Shown: positions 43,713-53,141 of the stretch, piece after piece
How positions within the stretch are numbered: the first letter of the stretch is position 1
Layout: every line of letters begins with the position of its first letter
Source: CAYNWT01 sp964450955
Lineage (GTDB): Bacteria; Planctomycetota; Planctomycetia; Planctomycetales; Planctomycetaceae
Direction: 5' to 3'
Assembly (NCBI GenBank): GCA_964450955.1
Contig: CAYVFI010000023.1
Span: 1-64,000, forward strand
DNA length: 64,000 bases
Notes under the pieces: model-generated
Databases searched by the model: none
What the model was told of the DNA's origin: nothing
Seen by the model: the letters and a program-made list of their open reading frames with translations, nothing else
Position numbers and translations under genes: made by a program

Positions 43713-44960
43713 ATGACGAGACGAGTTGCTGTCACGGGAATCTCAGTTGTTACGACGCTGGGATGCGAAATCGCCGGATTCTGGGATCGATTGTGCGCTG
43801 GAAAAAGCGGCATTGGGCCCGTGCGCCGGTTCGACTGCAGTGACTACAAGGTGACGTTTGGTGGAGAACTCTCTGAGTTCGATCCGCAGGACCACATCAA
43901 GATCGACGGAAAAGATGTCCGTCGTCTTGATCGGTTTGGTCAGTTTGCCTTGGTCGGTGCGGAGAAAGCGATCGCCTACTCGGGTATCGATTTGAGTCAG
44001 GGCGATGCGTACCGTCACGGCGTTTTGGTCGGCAGTGGCATTGGTGGTTTGCACGAGATTGAAGAACAGCACGTAAAGCTCTTTGATCGCGGTCCGTCAC
44101 GAGTTTCACCGTTCATGATTCCGAAGTTGATGGTGAACGCAGCCAGTGGCAACATCTCAGTCCGGTTTGGACTCAAGGGTCCCAACAGTGCTGTGGCCAC
44201 GGCATGTGCTTCAGCGACCAACGCAATTGGTGATGCGTTTAAGCTAATCCAAAACGGAATTGCCGATGTCATGGTGACCGGCGGCAGCGAAGCTGCACTG
44301 ACACCGATGGGGCTAAGCGGTTTCGCTCGGATGAGCGCACTTTCGACTCGCAATGATGCACCCGAAGCGGCCAGTCGGCCGTGGGATCGAGATCGCGATG
44401 GGTTCGTTCTCTCTGAGGGGGCCGGCCTGGTGGTTCTCGAAGAGTGGGAACACGCCAAAGCGCGCGGGGCGAAGATTCTGGCTGAAGTGACTGGTTACGG
44501 CATGTCTGCCGACGCATCTCACATGACGACTCCTGATCCTGAGGGCAAGGGGGCAGGGCGAGCGATGTCGAGTGCTCTTCAGGATGCTGGTATTGCCGCC
44601 AGTGACATCGACTATGTGAACGCACACGGAACAAGTACGCCACTTGGCGACAAAGCAGAAACCGCTGCGATTAAGTCAGTTTTCAAGGACCACAGCAGCA
44701 AGATTGCTGTTTCGAGTCCAAAGAGCCAGCTTGGACACTTGCTGGGAGCATCGGGCGGAGTTGAGTTCGTGATTTGCGTGCTGGCTCTGCAAAATCAGGT
44801 GATCCCACCGACAATCAATCTGGAGAATCCTGACGAGGGCTGCGATCTTGATTATGTGCCGAACCAGGCGCGCGAAGTCAAAATGACTCGAGTGCTAAAG
44901 AACAGTTTTGGGTTTGGTGGTCACAACGCTTGCCTCGTTCTGCAAGAAGCCGCGGTCTAG
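43713..44960 (+). CDS. fabF: Beta-ketoacyl-ACP synthase II FabF
   Basis: 415 aa with an intact Cys-His-His triad: C165 in ATACASATN, H305 in NAHGTSTPLGD and H342 in KSQLGHLLGASGG. The gatekeeper region near the end is NSFGFGGHNA. It condenses malonyl-ACP with growing acyl-ACP. It directly follows acpP and precedes a ketosynthase-fold gene with altered active site, with which it might form a heterodimer. Confidence 0.97.
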   Translation: MTRRVAVTGISVVTTLGCEIAGFWDRLCAGKSGIGPVRRFDCSDYKVTFGGELSEFDPQDHIKIDGKDVRRLDRFGQFALVGAEKAIAYSGIDLSQGDAYRHGVLVGSGIGGLHEIEEQHVKLFDRGPSRVSPFMIPKLMVNAASGNISVRFGLKGPNSAVATACASATNAIGDAFKLIQNGIADVMVTGGSEAALTPMGLSGFARMSALSTRNDAPEAASRPWDRDRDGFVLSEGAGLVVLEEWEHAKARGAKILAEVTGYGMSADASHMTTPDPEGKGAGRAMSSALQDAGIAASDIDYVNAHGTSTPLGDKAETAAIKSVFKDHSSKIAVSSPKSQLGHLLGASGGVEFVICVLALQNQVIPPTINLENPDEGCDLDYVPNQAREVKMTRVLKNSFGFGGHNACLVLQEAAV

Positions 44961-45035
44961 TTATCGTTCTTCGTGGGGACGGAGAGTGTGGGTTACAGGC
45001 ATTCGCGGCAATGAATACAAGCTGGGTAGATAGAC

Positions 45036-46346
45036 ATGGCTCATGACCGAAGAGTTGTCATAACAGGCCTGGGGTTAATGACTCCGCTTGGCCTCGGCGC
45101 AGATGCGTTTTGGGGAAAGCTTGCCGGCGGTGAGAGCGGTATTGCTCCCGTTCAGTTGCCAGAACATCAGGGTATTGGTTCGCCGGGTAGTGTTGGCGGT
45201 GAAGTTTCAGACTTCACGGAATCTGCCGCGCGGAAAGCACAGCTCAAGGTGCTCCGCAAGATGGTCAAAGTGATGTGTCGCGAGATCCAGTTAGGTGCGG
45301 CCAGCGCTTTGGATGCGGTTAAGCATTCTGGTCTCGATCTCGACACGATTGCTCATGAGCGGCTTGGGATCAGCTTCGGTGCGAATCTCATGTCCAGCCC
45401 ACCGGAATCGCTGAAGGCCGCGGCTGCAGCCTGCACAGAAATTCAAGACGGCAAGAAGGTCTTTGTCGAAGAGGATTGGGCGGACAAAGGTTTGGGGGCG
45501 ATGCAGCCGTTGTGGCTGTTGCGATATCTTCCAAACATGCCCGCGTGTCACATTGGGATCGCAATCGACGCACGTGGACCGAACAACTCCATCACGTTAG
45601 ATGAAGCGTCCGGCAATCTTGCCATCTCTGAAGCCATGAGCATCATTCAGCGGAATCGAGCTGACATGATGATTGCTGGTTCAACCGGCACCCGGGTTCA
45701 TCCCGTCAAAAGCGCGCATGCGCGGCTGTGGTGGGACCTGGCTGAGTCACCTGAAGACCCGACGAAACGGTGTCGACCTTTCGAACTCAACCGGGCTGGC
45801 GAAGTCGTCGCCGAAGGAGCAAGCTCGTTCCTGCTGGAAGAGAAGGCGCACGCGGATGCCCGAGGAGCCAAAATCTGGGGCGAAGTTCTTTCGACCGCAG
45901 GTTCTTGTGTTCTTTCAAAGGATGGCAAGCCAGATATGCAACAGGCAATGGTAATTGCCATGCAAAACGCTCTTTCGCGGGCCCAGCTTCAGCCAGCCGA
46001 CATTGGTCACATCAACGCTCACGGTTGTGGGTCGCAGGAAGTCGACCGTCTGGAAGCAGCGGCAATTCACGAAGTCTTCGGCGATACTGCCAGCACGGTC
46101 CCCGTCACGGCGATGAAAAGTTACTTTGGGAACGCTGGTTCTGGTTGCGGTCCAATGGAACTGGCGGCGTCGCTGATGTCGCTTGCTGAGGGTCAGATTC
46201 TTCCGACGCTTAACTATGACGCGCCTGATCCTGCTTTGAATTTGAATGTTGTTTCGGGCGGCCCGTTGGCTACCGACAACAAGACGTTCTTGAAGCTCAA
46301 TGTGACACGTATGGGTCAGGCCAGCGTTTCGGTCATTACGGCGTAG
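45036..46346 (+). CDS. Ketosynthase-like protein with Cys-to-Glu change (KSQ/CLF-like)
   Basis: 436 aa with the thiolase fold of KAS II enzymes (VVITGLGLMTPLG at the start, HINAHGCGSQEVDRLEA, LPTLNYDAPDPALNLN). Aligning by eye with fabF, the nucleophile Cys is replaced by E190 in ITLDEASGNL. One His is kept (H329 in NAHG); the second is N366 (SYFGNAGSG). The C-terminal FGFGG loop is lost. So condensation is not expected. In polyketide systems, Cys-to-Gln partners are malonyl-ACP decarboxylases or chain length factors. By analogy this could be a decarboxylating initiator or a FabF partner. Inference only. It lies 75 bp after fabF and ends at a terminator. Confidence 0.85.
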   Translation: MAHDRRVVITGLGLMTPLGLGADAFWGKLAGGESGIAPVQLPEHQGIGSPGSVGGEVSDFTESAARKAQLKVLRKMVKVMCREIQLGAASALDAVKHSGLDLDTIAHERLGISFGANLMSSPPESLKAAAAACTEIQDGKKVFVEEDWADKGLGAMQPLWLLRYLPNMPACHIGIAIDARGPNNSITLDEASGNLAISEAMSIIQRNRADMMIAGSTGTRVHPVKSAHARLWWDLAESPEDPTKRCRPFELNRAGEVVAEGASSFLLEEKAHADARGAKIWGEVLSTAGSCVLSKDGKPDMQQAMVIAMQNALSRAQLQPADIGHINAHGCGSQEVDRLEAAAIHEVFGDTASTVPVTAMKSYFGNAGSGCGPMELAASLMSLAEGQILPTLNYDAPDPALNLNVVSGGPLATDNKTFLKLNVTRMGQASVSVITA

Positions 46347-46384
46347 AGTCGGTCCGTTCTTCGTCGGTCTTTCAAGCACACATA

Positions 46385-46425
46385 AAAGAAGGCTCGACAG
46401 GTTTATCGCCTGTCGAGCCTTCTTT
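46385..46425. terminator. Strong bidirectional terminator after the fatty acid cluster
   Basis: A perfect 17-bp stem, AAAGAAGGCTCGACAGG (46385-46401) with its complement at 46409-46425, and a 7-nt loop. The stem starts in an A-rich stretch and ends in TTCTTT, so it can act on either strand. It lies between the convergent ketosynthase-like and TPR genes. Confidence 0.9.
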
Positions 46426-46440
46426 GGTGCAGAAGTCCGG

Positions 46441-47886
46441 CTACTTCTTCATCGTGCGATCCAGTCCCACCAAAGCGGCTCGGTAGGCGGCAAGGTCTTT
46501 TCGGTCACCGGCGAGAGCCTGTTTGTAGTACTTGGCGGCTACCGCTGTGTTGGATTTGAGTTCCGCCTGCAGGCCGAGGAAAAAGTTGGCTTCTGTTGTT
46601 CGGCCGGTTCGCTTTTCGGGGTCGCTGTTGGCAATCTTCATTAGCTGTTGAGCGTCAATTGCTTCAGCCATCAGGCCGCATAGCCAATCGTTCCATGCGC
46701 AGTCTTTTGCGTTCGCTTTTACTCGGGCGAGGTCCGCCGCGTACTCTTTTACGGCCGCCTCTTTTTGTTTTGTCCCCAGTAGCGATGCGAACCGCCACGG
46801 TCGGATGTGTTGAAGGCTTGGGTCCATTTCCTGGACCTTCTTCAACAGTTCGCCGGAATCCTTGTAGTCTCGGTTCATGAGTTTGGCAAAACCAAGGTCA
46901 ATGTAGACGGCCGCATCGGCTCGAAGTTGTGAGGATGCGACAAGGTCTTCGATTGCTGTGGCTGGCTGTTTTTGCAGCAGGCGACAACCGGCTCTAAGCC
47001 GCAATACCATTGGTTGTTGTGGAACCAGTCCCAGTGACGCGGTGAAGTCCAGTTCAGCGGCTTCGGGGTCATCCATGGCAAGTAGCGTGTAGCCTCGATT
47101 CGTGTAGGCGGCAACGAATCGCGGGTTCAGCTGAATCGCGCTGGTAAAGTCCACAACAGCCAGTTCAAGTTCCTGGGTGTCTTGCAGAAACAGGCCTCGG
47201 TTATTGATGACGATGGGGTTATTCGGAAACTGTCGCACGGCCTCATCAAACGTCTCGCGGGCTCGTTTCATGTTGTCTGCTGAGGCGAACGAGTCGGCCA
47301 GGCCCATTCGGGCGGCCAGAAATTTCGGGTCCCGACGAATCGCTTCCTGGAAGTCGGCTTGCGCCTTGGCGTGCTGTTCGAGCACCGAGTGGATTCGGGC
47401 TCGGTGGTAATACAGGTGGGCCTTGTTTTCTGAGACGGTCTCTTTTGTCAGGACTTTGGTTGCCGATTCGAGTCCTTGTTTCGCATGTCGGGGGTCACCT
47501 TCAAGCTCGGTAAGAGTTGTCATCCCATAAAGGTAGGGGAGGAAGTAGCGGGATGTGGCTCCCTTGCTGATCTCGATTGCCTTTCGAGCATCTTCGATTC
47601 CCTGCCGAACTCCGCCAGCGTTTCCGGTTCGGCGACCAATCTCGACCAACGCACTGGCGCTTAGATACAGGGCCACGTGATCCTTAGGGTCTTTCTTGAT
47701 CTGCTTCTCTGTAATTTTGAGGACCTCGGCATACTGTCCTCTGTTGTAAGCAAGCTCTGCCACGGCGTTCGGTTCGCCAGGAGTCGCTTGCTTTTCCTGT
47801 TGGCTCAGGGCTGGATTGCCGAAGGAAAGAAGAATTGCGAGCAGGAGTAAGTGTCGAGAAGAGCACATTTCGGAATCGAATCCCAT
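46441..47886 (-). CDS. Secreted TPR protein
   Basis: About 481 aa from ATG 47886, with a signal peptide (LLLLAILLSFGNPALSQ). At least six tetratricopeptide repeats are visible (AELAYNRGQYAEVLKITEKQI, HYRARIHSVL, VINNRGLFLQDTQELELAVVDF, AYTNRGYTLLAMDDPEAAELDF). TPR arrays are protein-protein scaffolds; the partner is unknown. Convergent with the ketosynthase-like gene and divergent from nusA. Confidence 0.82.
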   Translation of the reverse strand: MGFDSEMCSSRHLLLLAILLSFGNPALSQQEKQATPGEPNAVAELAYNRGQYAEVLKITEKQIKKDPKDHVALYLSASALVEIGRRTGNAGGVRQGIEDARKAIEISKGATSRYFLPYLYGMTTLTELEGDPRHAKQGLESATKVLTKETVSENKAHLYYHRARIHSVLEQHAKAQADFQEAIRRDPKFLAARMGLADSFASADNMKRARETFDEAVRQFPNNPIVINNRGLFLQDTQELELAVVDFTSAIQLNPRFVAAYTNRGYTLLAMDDPEAAELDFTASLGLVPQQPMVLRLRAGCRLLQKQPATAIEDLVASSQLRADAAVYIDLGFAKLMNRDYKDSGELLKKVQEMDPSLQHIRPWRFASLLGTKQKEAAVKEYAADLARVKANAKDCAWNDWLCGLMAEAIDAQQLMKIANSDPEKRTGRTTEANFFLGLQAELKSNTAVAAKYYKQALAGDRKDLAAYRAALVGLDRTMKK

Positions 47887-47972
47887 AGTTAGTAGGCCCC
47901 TTGTCAATAAACGCCGGGGTGGAAGTGTTTGGGTACACTCAATTTACCTTCGGCGAGCTCCTATGTCGCTGC

Positions 47973-48001
47973 TTGACACTTTTGATTTGCCTGAGTATCT
48001 T
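47973..48001 (+). promoter_or_regulatory. Sigma-70-like promoter for the nusA operon
   Basis: TTGACA (47973-47978), a 17-nt spacer, then TATCTT (47996-48001). Both boxes are close to consensus. It would give a leader of about 300 nt before the nusA ATG. Confidence 0.55.
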
Positions 48002-48311
48002 TGGTCGCTCTGCGGGGAGATTTTGTCCGCAGTTTTCACGGATGATCTGAATTTTTGCTCACCCGGGCAGAAATTAATCCAGGTTGGAGAAGTCCACGAT
48101 GTGAAGTTGACTTTGCAAGTCGGCTAGTGATTTTCGATTGCGTTACGTTGCGATCGGAGTTCCGGCTACCCATCTGTCATTGGCAGGAACTGGTAGCCAA
48201 GCCATTTGTTTGTCTGCGCCTGTTTCAGGTTCGGACCTTAAGTGGGACTTTGTGCCCGCTTTTTTTGTTATATGGCCGCCGGTTTTCCGGCATCGACCTC
48301 AAGAGACATCA
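48002..48311 (+). other. Long nusA leader, no rimP gene
   Basis: About 310 nt between the proposed promoter and nusA. rimP, which commonly precedes nusA, is not present. No known leader structure was recognised. A 54-codon frame (47963-48127) overlaps the promoter and has no family match, so it was not called as a gene. Confidence 0.4.
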
Positions 48312-49781
48312 ATGAACGGACCCGAAGTTTTGAGGATCGTTGATGCGATTCACCGGGACAAGAACATCGACAAAGAGATTGTGTTCGAGGGGATAGAACT
48401 CGCGATTGTTTCTGCTGCGCGCAAGCATTTTGCCGAAGAGCAGGAAATCGCCTGCGACATTGACCGAAACACGGGTGAGCCATCACTGAAGTGCGACGGC
48501 GAACTGCTGGACTCAGAAATTCTGGGAGACTTGCTTGGGCGGATTTCAGCTCAGACCGCAAAGCAGGTGATGATACAGAAGATTCGCGAAGCTGAACGCG
48601 ATTCGCTGTACGACGAATATCAGGAACTCAGGGGCCAGATGGTTTCAGGAGCCATCACTCGTTTGGAGCGCGGGTCGGCCATTGTCAATCTGGGCAAAGT
48701 CGAAGCGTTCCTGCCTCGCAGCGAACAAATTCCGCGAGAAGTTCACCGTACCGGCGAACGCATCCGTGCGGTGGTCATGGAAGTTCGAAAAGCTGGTAGC
48801 CGGGTAAAGATTATCCTTTCTCGCGCACATCCAGAGTTTGTGCGACGGTTGTTTGAGGTCGAGATTCCGGAAGTGACGGACCGGATTATTGAAGTCCGCT
48901 CACTGGCTCGCGAGTCGGGGCATCGATCCAAGGTTGCAGTGGCCAGCTACGATTCAAAGATTGACTGCGTGGGTGCCTGTGTGGGTGTTCGCGGAGCCCG
49001 TATTAAGAACATCGTTGACGAACTGGCCGGCGAGCGTATCGATATTGTTCGTTGGAACGATTCACTGGACATTCTGGTTCCGAACGCACTGCAGCCGGCG
49101 GAAGTGGAAGATGTTGTGCTGTGCCCGATGCTGGGCAAGGTGATTGGCCTGGTTCGCGATGATCAACTTTCGTTGGCCATCGGGAAGAAGGGTCAAAACG
49201 TCCGCCTGGCCTCCAAGCTTGTGGGTTGGGACATCCACGTCATGACCCAGGACATGCTGGCGGAACAGCTGGATGTTTCGGTCGCTGCGTTCTCCAAAGT
49301 GGATGGTGTGACGGATGATCTGGCAGACAGTTTGGTCTCGCAGGGATTCTTTACCTTCGACGACCTGTCTGTAATCGAACCTGATCAGTTGGCCGAACTT
49401 GGCGAGCTGACTCCAGAACAGTGCGATGCAATTATTGAATTCGCTGATGAGGAAAGTCTGCGAATCGAACAAGAAGAAAAACGCGCACGGGAAGAGAACC
49501 GTCGAATGGAAGCTGCTGGCTTGAACAAGCCGCCGGCAACCCCTGCTGCTTCTACTGCACCAAAGCCTGCTGCAGAAGACGCGCCGCCAGCGAAAGAAGA
49601 AGAGTCTGCTCCGGCAGAAGAAGAACAGGCTGCAGCTGAAGAACCGGCGAACTCAGAGAATGAGACGCCTGTCAATGAAGAAGAAGTTGCCGCGCCAGCG
49701 GCCGACGCAACGGCTTCTGAATCGACAGCCGACGATTCAGCGGAAGACGAAGAAGTTAAGACAGCTGATACAGCAGAGTGA
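48312..49781 (+). CDS. nusA: Transcription termination/antitermination factor NusA
   Basis: About 489 aa from ATG 48312 (MNGPEVLRIVDAIHRDKNI); the open frame extends to 48138 without support. Domains: NusA N-terminal polymerase-binding (1-125), S1 (about 130-200, VSGAITRLERGSAIVNLGKVEAFLP), KH1 and KH2 (about 205-345, VGACVGVRGARIKNIVDEL and LSLAIGKKGQNVRLA). A helix-hairpin-helix-like segment follows (about 350-395), and then an Ala/Glu-rich acidic tail of about 90 residues. NusA couples pausing, termination and rRNA antitermination. First gene of nusA-infB-rbfA. Confidence 0.96.
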   Translation: MNGPEVLRIVDAIHRDKNIDKEIVFEGIELAIVSAARKHFAEEQEIACDIDRNTGEPSLKCDGELLDSEILGDLLGRISAQTAKQVMIQKIREAERDSLYDEYQELRGQMVSGAITRLERGSAIVNLGKVEAFLPRSEQIPREVHRTGERIRAVVMEVRKAGSRVKIILSRAHPEFVRRLFEVEIPEVTDRIIEVRSLARESGHRSKVAVASYDSKIDCVGACVGVRGARIKNIVDELAGERIDIVRWNDSLDILVPNALQPAEVEDVVLCPMLGKVIGLVRDDQLSLAIGKKGQNVRLASKLVGWDIHVMTQDMLAEQLDVSVAAFSKVDGVTDDLADSLVSQGFFTFDDLSVIEPDQLAELGELTPEQCDAIIEFADEESLRIEQEEKRAREENRRMEAAGLNKPPATPAASTAPKPAAEDAPPAKEEESAPAEEEQAAAEEPANSENETPVNEEEVAAPAADATASESTADDSAEDEEVKTADTAE

Positions 49782-49820
49782 TGTTTTTGGGCCTGAGGGC
49801 CCTGTTCGGGAGATGCCTTT

Positions 49821-52568
49821 TTGAAGATTCGTATTTTCGCTCTGGCGAAAGAACTTGGACTCGATAGCAAGGTCTTGATTGACCTATGCAACGAAGCGGG
49901 GCTAAACATCAAAGCCTCCGCTCTGGCTAGCATTACGCCTGACGAGAAGGACATGGTCCTGCAGCTGCTGGACGGCAAAGGCCCCGCTGAAAAGCAGGAG
50001 CCGGCTGAGTCTGAACCTGCGCCGCTGACTCGACCAGTCAACACAAACAAGGGGCGCGTACGCGCGATGCCGCTGCCGGGTAAAGGTGGAGCGACAGAAA
50101 CGGCTGAGCCGGAGGTCGAACCCGAAGAAGTTGCCGAGCCAGAACCGGTTGAAGAAGAAGTCGTCGAAGCACCGGCTGAAGAGGTGGTCGCGGCTCCTGC
50201 TGCAGAAGAGCCAAAAGAAGAGGAGGCTCCTGTTCCGGTCGCTGAGTCTGATGAAGCTGAGTCGGATAAGAGCGAGCCGGACGACGAGCTTGGAGACGCA
50301 AAAGAAGAAGAGTCTGCTGACGCGAAGCCTGAAGAACCTGAGAAGCCAGAAGAAAAGGCGAAGGCAAAACCCAAGCCGAAGTCAAAGCCGGCTCCGATTG
50401 TTCGAGTTCGCCCCGCGCCACCTCGCCCAATGCGAGAGATGACACCGCAGGGGAATCTAAGTCACCTGAGCGGCAAGAAAGCCAAGCCGAAGCCGAAGGC
50501 CGCCGCACTGCCGAACATTGCGGCTGTTCCAACTTATCAGCCACCCGTTCCAAAAGCGGACAAGAAGAAGACAGAAGAAGTTGTCCAAAAACCGGATATG
50601 CCGCTGAACGCAGAGGCTCTGAAGCACGGTCCGCTGGACATCAAAGAAATCCAACGTGGTCGAGGTCGAGGCGGCGGACGCCGTGGTAAGTCGGGTTCAC
50701 TACTGGAACAGCTGAAGAAGGACCGTCAGGCTCAACGCGAAGGTCGCCGTCCGAACCGGCGCCGGAAGGGTAAACGCGGACCGGTCGTTCTGAAATCGAG
50801 CGCCCAAATCGACATGCCAATCACGGTGCGAAGCTTGTCTGAAGCGATCGGACGTCCCGTGAAGCCAATCATTACCTACTTGATGAAGCAGGGAAAGATG
50901 GCGGGCATTAACGACTCGCTGACCGAAGACGAAGCGATTGAAATCGCAATGGACTTCGAGGTCGAACTTGACGTTCGTCGCGGTCGGGACATGGAACAGG
51001 AGCTGCTAGACCAATTGGACAAGGCAGATCCGGATGAAAGTCTCTCCAGTCGACCACCGATTATCACGATCCTCGGCCACGTCGACCACGGTAAAACAAC
51101 TCTTGTCGATAAGCTCCGCGGAGCGCGAGTGGCGGCTGGTGAAGCCGGCGGAATTACGCAGCACATCGCGTCGTATCAGGTCGAACATAACGACCAGATG
51201 CTGACGTTTGTTGATACTCCGGGGCACGCCGCGTTCAGCGAAATGCGTGCTCGTGGTGCTGGTGTCACGGATATTATCGTGCTGGTTGTTGCCGCTGACG
51301 ACGGAGTGATGCCGCAGACTGTCGAATGTATCGCCCATGCGAAAGCTGCTGGCGTTCCAATTGTTGTTGCGATGAACAAGATTGACCTTCCGGACGTCGA
51401 CGAAGAGAAGGTGCTCACCGGTCTGGCTCAGCATGAGTTGCTGCCAGTCGAATGGAGCGGTGACATTGAAGTTGTCCGCACCTCGGGTGAAACCGGTCAG
51501 GGTCTGGACGAACTGCTGGAAACATTGTTGCTGACCGCAGAGCTGCACGAGTTCAAGGCGAACGCCGAACGAGAAGCGGTTGGTGTTTGCCTGGAAGGCT
51601 ACCGAGACCAGGGGCTTGGTGTTGTCGCGTGGTTCATCGTTCAGAAAGGAACGCTGCGAGTTGGCGACACAGTCTTATGTGGTCCATCGACCGGTCGTAT
51701 TCGAGCGATGTATGACGATGTCGGCAGCCCGGTGATGGAAGCTCCGCCTTCGATGCCCGTCAGAATTACGGGGCTCGATATCATGCCGGGGGCCGGCGAT
51801 CACTTCTTCGTGATGAAGGATATCGAAGAAGCTCGTGAAGTTGCTCAACAACGTGAACAGGCCGGCCGTGCTGCTCACCTTGCTGAAACATCTGGCAAGC
51901 CGCGGACGATTACCGACATCATCGAAGCTGCCCAGGGAAGTGGTTCTGTTCAGGAACTGCCTCTGATCATCAAGACAGATATGCCTGGTTCACTGCAGGC
52001 ACTCAAGGGTGAGATCGGTAGCTTTGAACACGACGAAGTCCGCGTTCGAATCATCCACAGCGGTGTGGGCGGTGTAAACGAAAGCGATGTTTCATTGGCG
52101 GCCGCGTCAGGTGCGGTCATCATCGCCTTCCATGTTGTGGCCGAAGAAAAGGCCAGAGCAGCCGCTGACGAACAAGGCGTGGAAATTAAGAAGTACAACA
52201 TCATCTACGAGATCACTGATCACATCAGGAACGCTCTGGAAGGCATGTTGAAACCGGAACTCCAACGAGTCACGACCGGGCGAGCGTTGGTTCTGCAAAC
52301 GTTCTCGATTAGTCGATACGGAGTGATTGCCGGTTGCCGAATCCTGAACGGAACCATTGGACGCGACAACAGAATCCAGGTTGTTCGCGATCAAAAAATC
52401 CTCAACGAATACAAGATTGCCTCACTGAAACGCGAGAAAGACGACGCGAAGGAAGTCCGCGAGGGCATGGAATGCGGTATCCGTCTGGACGGTTTCAATG
52501 ACATCAAAGAAGGCGATTTGTTCGAGGCCTATCGCGTGGACGAAATCCAACGAACGCTGGATGACTAA
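49821..52568 (+). CDS. infB: Translation initiation factor IF-2
   Basis: 915 aa from TTG 49821 (LKIRIFALAKELGLDSK, an IF2 N-domain). A long Pro/Glu/Ala/Lys-rich linker spans about 60-270, then a basic Arg/Gly patch (about 275-320), then a second N-type domain (about 330-400). The GTPase core starts near residue 418: G1 GHVDHGKTT, G3 DTPGH, G4 MNKID. Two beta-barrels and the C-terminal fMet-tRNA-binding domain follow. It places initiator tRNA on the 30S subunit. Spacing to nusA is 39 bp. Confidence 0.97.
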   Translation: MKIRIFALAKELGLDSKVLIDLCNEAGLNIKASALASITPDEKDMVLQLLDGKGPAEKQEPAESEPAPLTRPVNTNKGRVRAMPLPGKGGATETAEPEVEPEEVAEPEPVEEEVVEAPAEEVVAAPAAEEPKEEEAPVPVAESDEAESDKSEPDDELGDAKEEESADAKPEEPEKPEEKAKAKPKPKSKPAPIVRVRPAPPRPMREMTPQGNLSHLSGKKAKPKPKAAALPNIAAVPTYQPPVPKADKKKTEEVVQKPDMPLNAEALKHGPLDIKEIQRGRGRGGGRRGKSGSLLEQLKKDRQAQREGRRPNRRRKGKRGPVVLKSSAQIDMPITVRSLSEAIGRPVKPIITYLMKQGKMAGINDSLTEDEAIEIAMDFEVELDVRRGRDMEQELLDQLDKADPDESLSSRPPIITILGHVDHGKTTLVDKLRGARVAAGEAGGITQHIASYQVEHNDQMLTFVDTPGHAAFSEMRARGAGVTDIIVLVVAADDGVMPQTVECIAHAKAAGVPIVVAMNKIDLPDVDEEKVLTGLAQHELLPVEWSGDIEVVRTSGETGQGLDELLETLLLTAELHEFKANAEREAVGVCLEGYRDQGLGVVAWFIVQKGTLRVGDTVLCGPSTGRIRAMYDDVGSPVMEAPPSMPVRITGLDIMPGAGDHFFVMKDIEEAREVAQQREQAGRAAHLAETSGKPRTITDIIEAAQGSGSVQELPLIIKTDMPGSLQALKGEIGSFEHDEVRVRIIHSGVGGVNESDVSLAAASGAVIIAFHVVAEEKARAAADEQGVEIKKYNIIYEITDHIRNALEGMLKPELQRVTTGRALVLQTFSISRYGVIAGCRILNGTIGRDNRIQVVRDQKILNEYKIASLKREKDDAKEVREGMECGIRLDGFNDIKEGDLFEAYRVDEIQRTLDD

Positions 52569-52633
52569 GGCTGCCGTGGTCGGAGCAATGGATTTTTCGG
52601 TCCTGCAACTCCGCTCAGGCAGAAAGAACCTCG

Positions 52634-53080
52634 ATGAACTCAAGACGTACTGCGAGAGTCGCCTCCGTCATTCGTGAAGTGGTCAGTAATTCGATTCTGT
52701 TCGAGTTGCGGGACCCCAGGATCGCGAACGTCACGGTGACACGTGTCGAGGTAAGCGGTGACATTCAGCATGCAAGGGTGTTCGTTTCCGTGATGGGTGA
52801 CGAGCGGGCTCAGACGCTGTGCATGCACGGCCTGGAATCATCCGCGGGCTTCCTACAGTCGAAGCTCGCTGACCGAGTGAAGACCCGATATACTCCGCAG
52901 CTTCGATTTGTGCTGGACGACGGGATAAAGAAGAGTTTTGAGGTGAGCAGGATAATCAAAGAAGTCCTGCCTTCTCACTCAGAGGGGACTCTGGCAGATG
53001 CTGAAGCGGAAGCTGCAGCCGCGGCCGAAGTTGCTTCGGACGACTCCGCTCCGTCGCAGATCGAAGAAGATTCAGACTAA
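52634..53080 (+). CDS. rbfA: Ribosome-binding factor A
   Basis: 148 aa. The KH-like fold is seen in VASVIREVVSNSILFELRDPRI, then VTVTRVEVSGDIQHARVFVSV, and LKVKTRYTPQLRFVLDDGI-type end (here KTRYTPQLRFVLDDGIKKS). A non-conserved Ala/Glu/Ser-rich acidic tail of about 35 residues ends the protein. It helps 16S rRNA 5' processing and 30S maturation. Follows infB by 65 bp; truB, often next, is not present. Confidence 0.95.
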   Translation: MNSRRTARVASVIREVVSNSILFELRDPRIANVTVTRVEVSGDIQHARVFVSVMGDERAQTLCMHGLESSAGFLQSKLADRVKTRYTPQLRFVLDDGIKKSFEVSRIIKEVLPSHSEGTLADAEAEAAAAAEVASDDSAPSQIEEDSD

Positions 53081-53114
53081 GCTTTCTTGACAACAAACGT
53101 CTCCATCAGATCGC

Positions 53115-53138
53115 GCCGAACCTCGAATACGGTTCGGC
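53115..53138 (+). promoter_or_regulatory. Hairpin directly before the start of the next gene
   Basis: GCCGAACC and GGTTCGGC form an 8-bp perfect stem with an 8-nt loop, ending 3 nt before ATG 53142. It could hide the ribosome binding site of that start, or mark ATG 53163 as the true start. Confidence 0.5.
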
Positions 53139-53141
53139 AAA

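Noticed and set aside
47963..48127. 54-codon frame before nusA, considered as a rimP remnant
   Set aside because: The residues do not resemble RimP, and the frame covers the -35 and -10 boxes.
49385..50374. 329-codon minus-strand frame rich in Ser and Ala
   Set aside because: It lies antisense to the acidic, Ala/Glu-rich tails of nusA and infB; such repeats give Ser-rich shadows. No signal peptide or family was seen.
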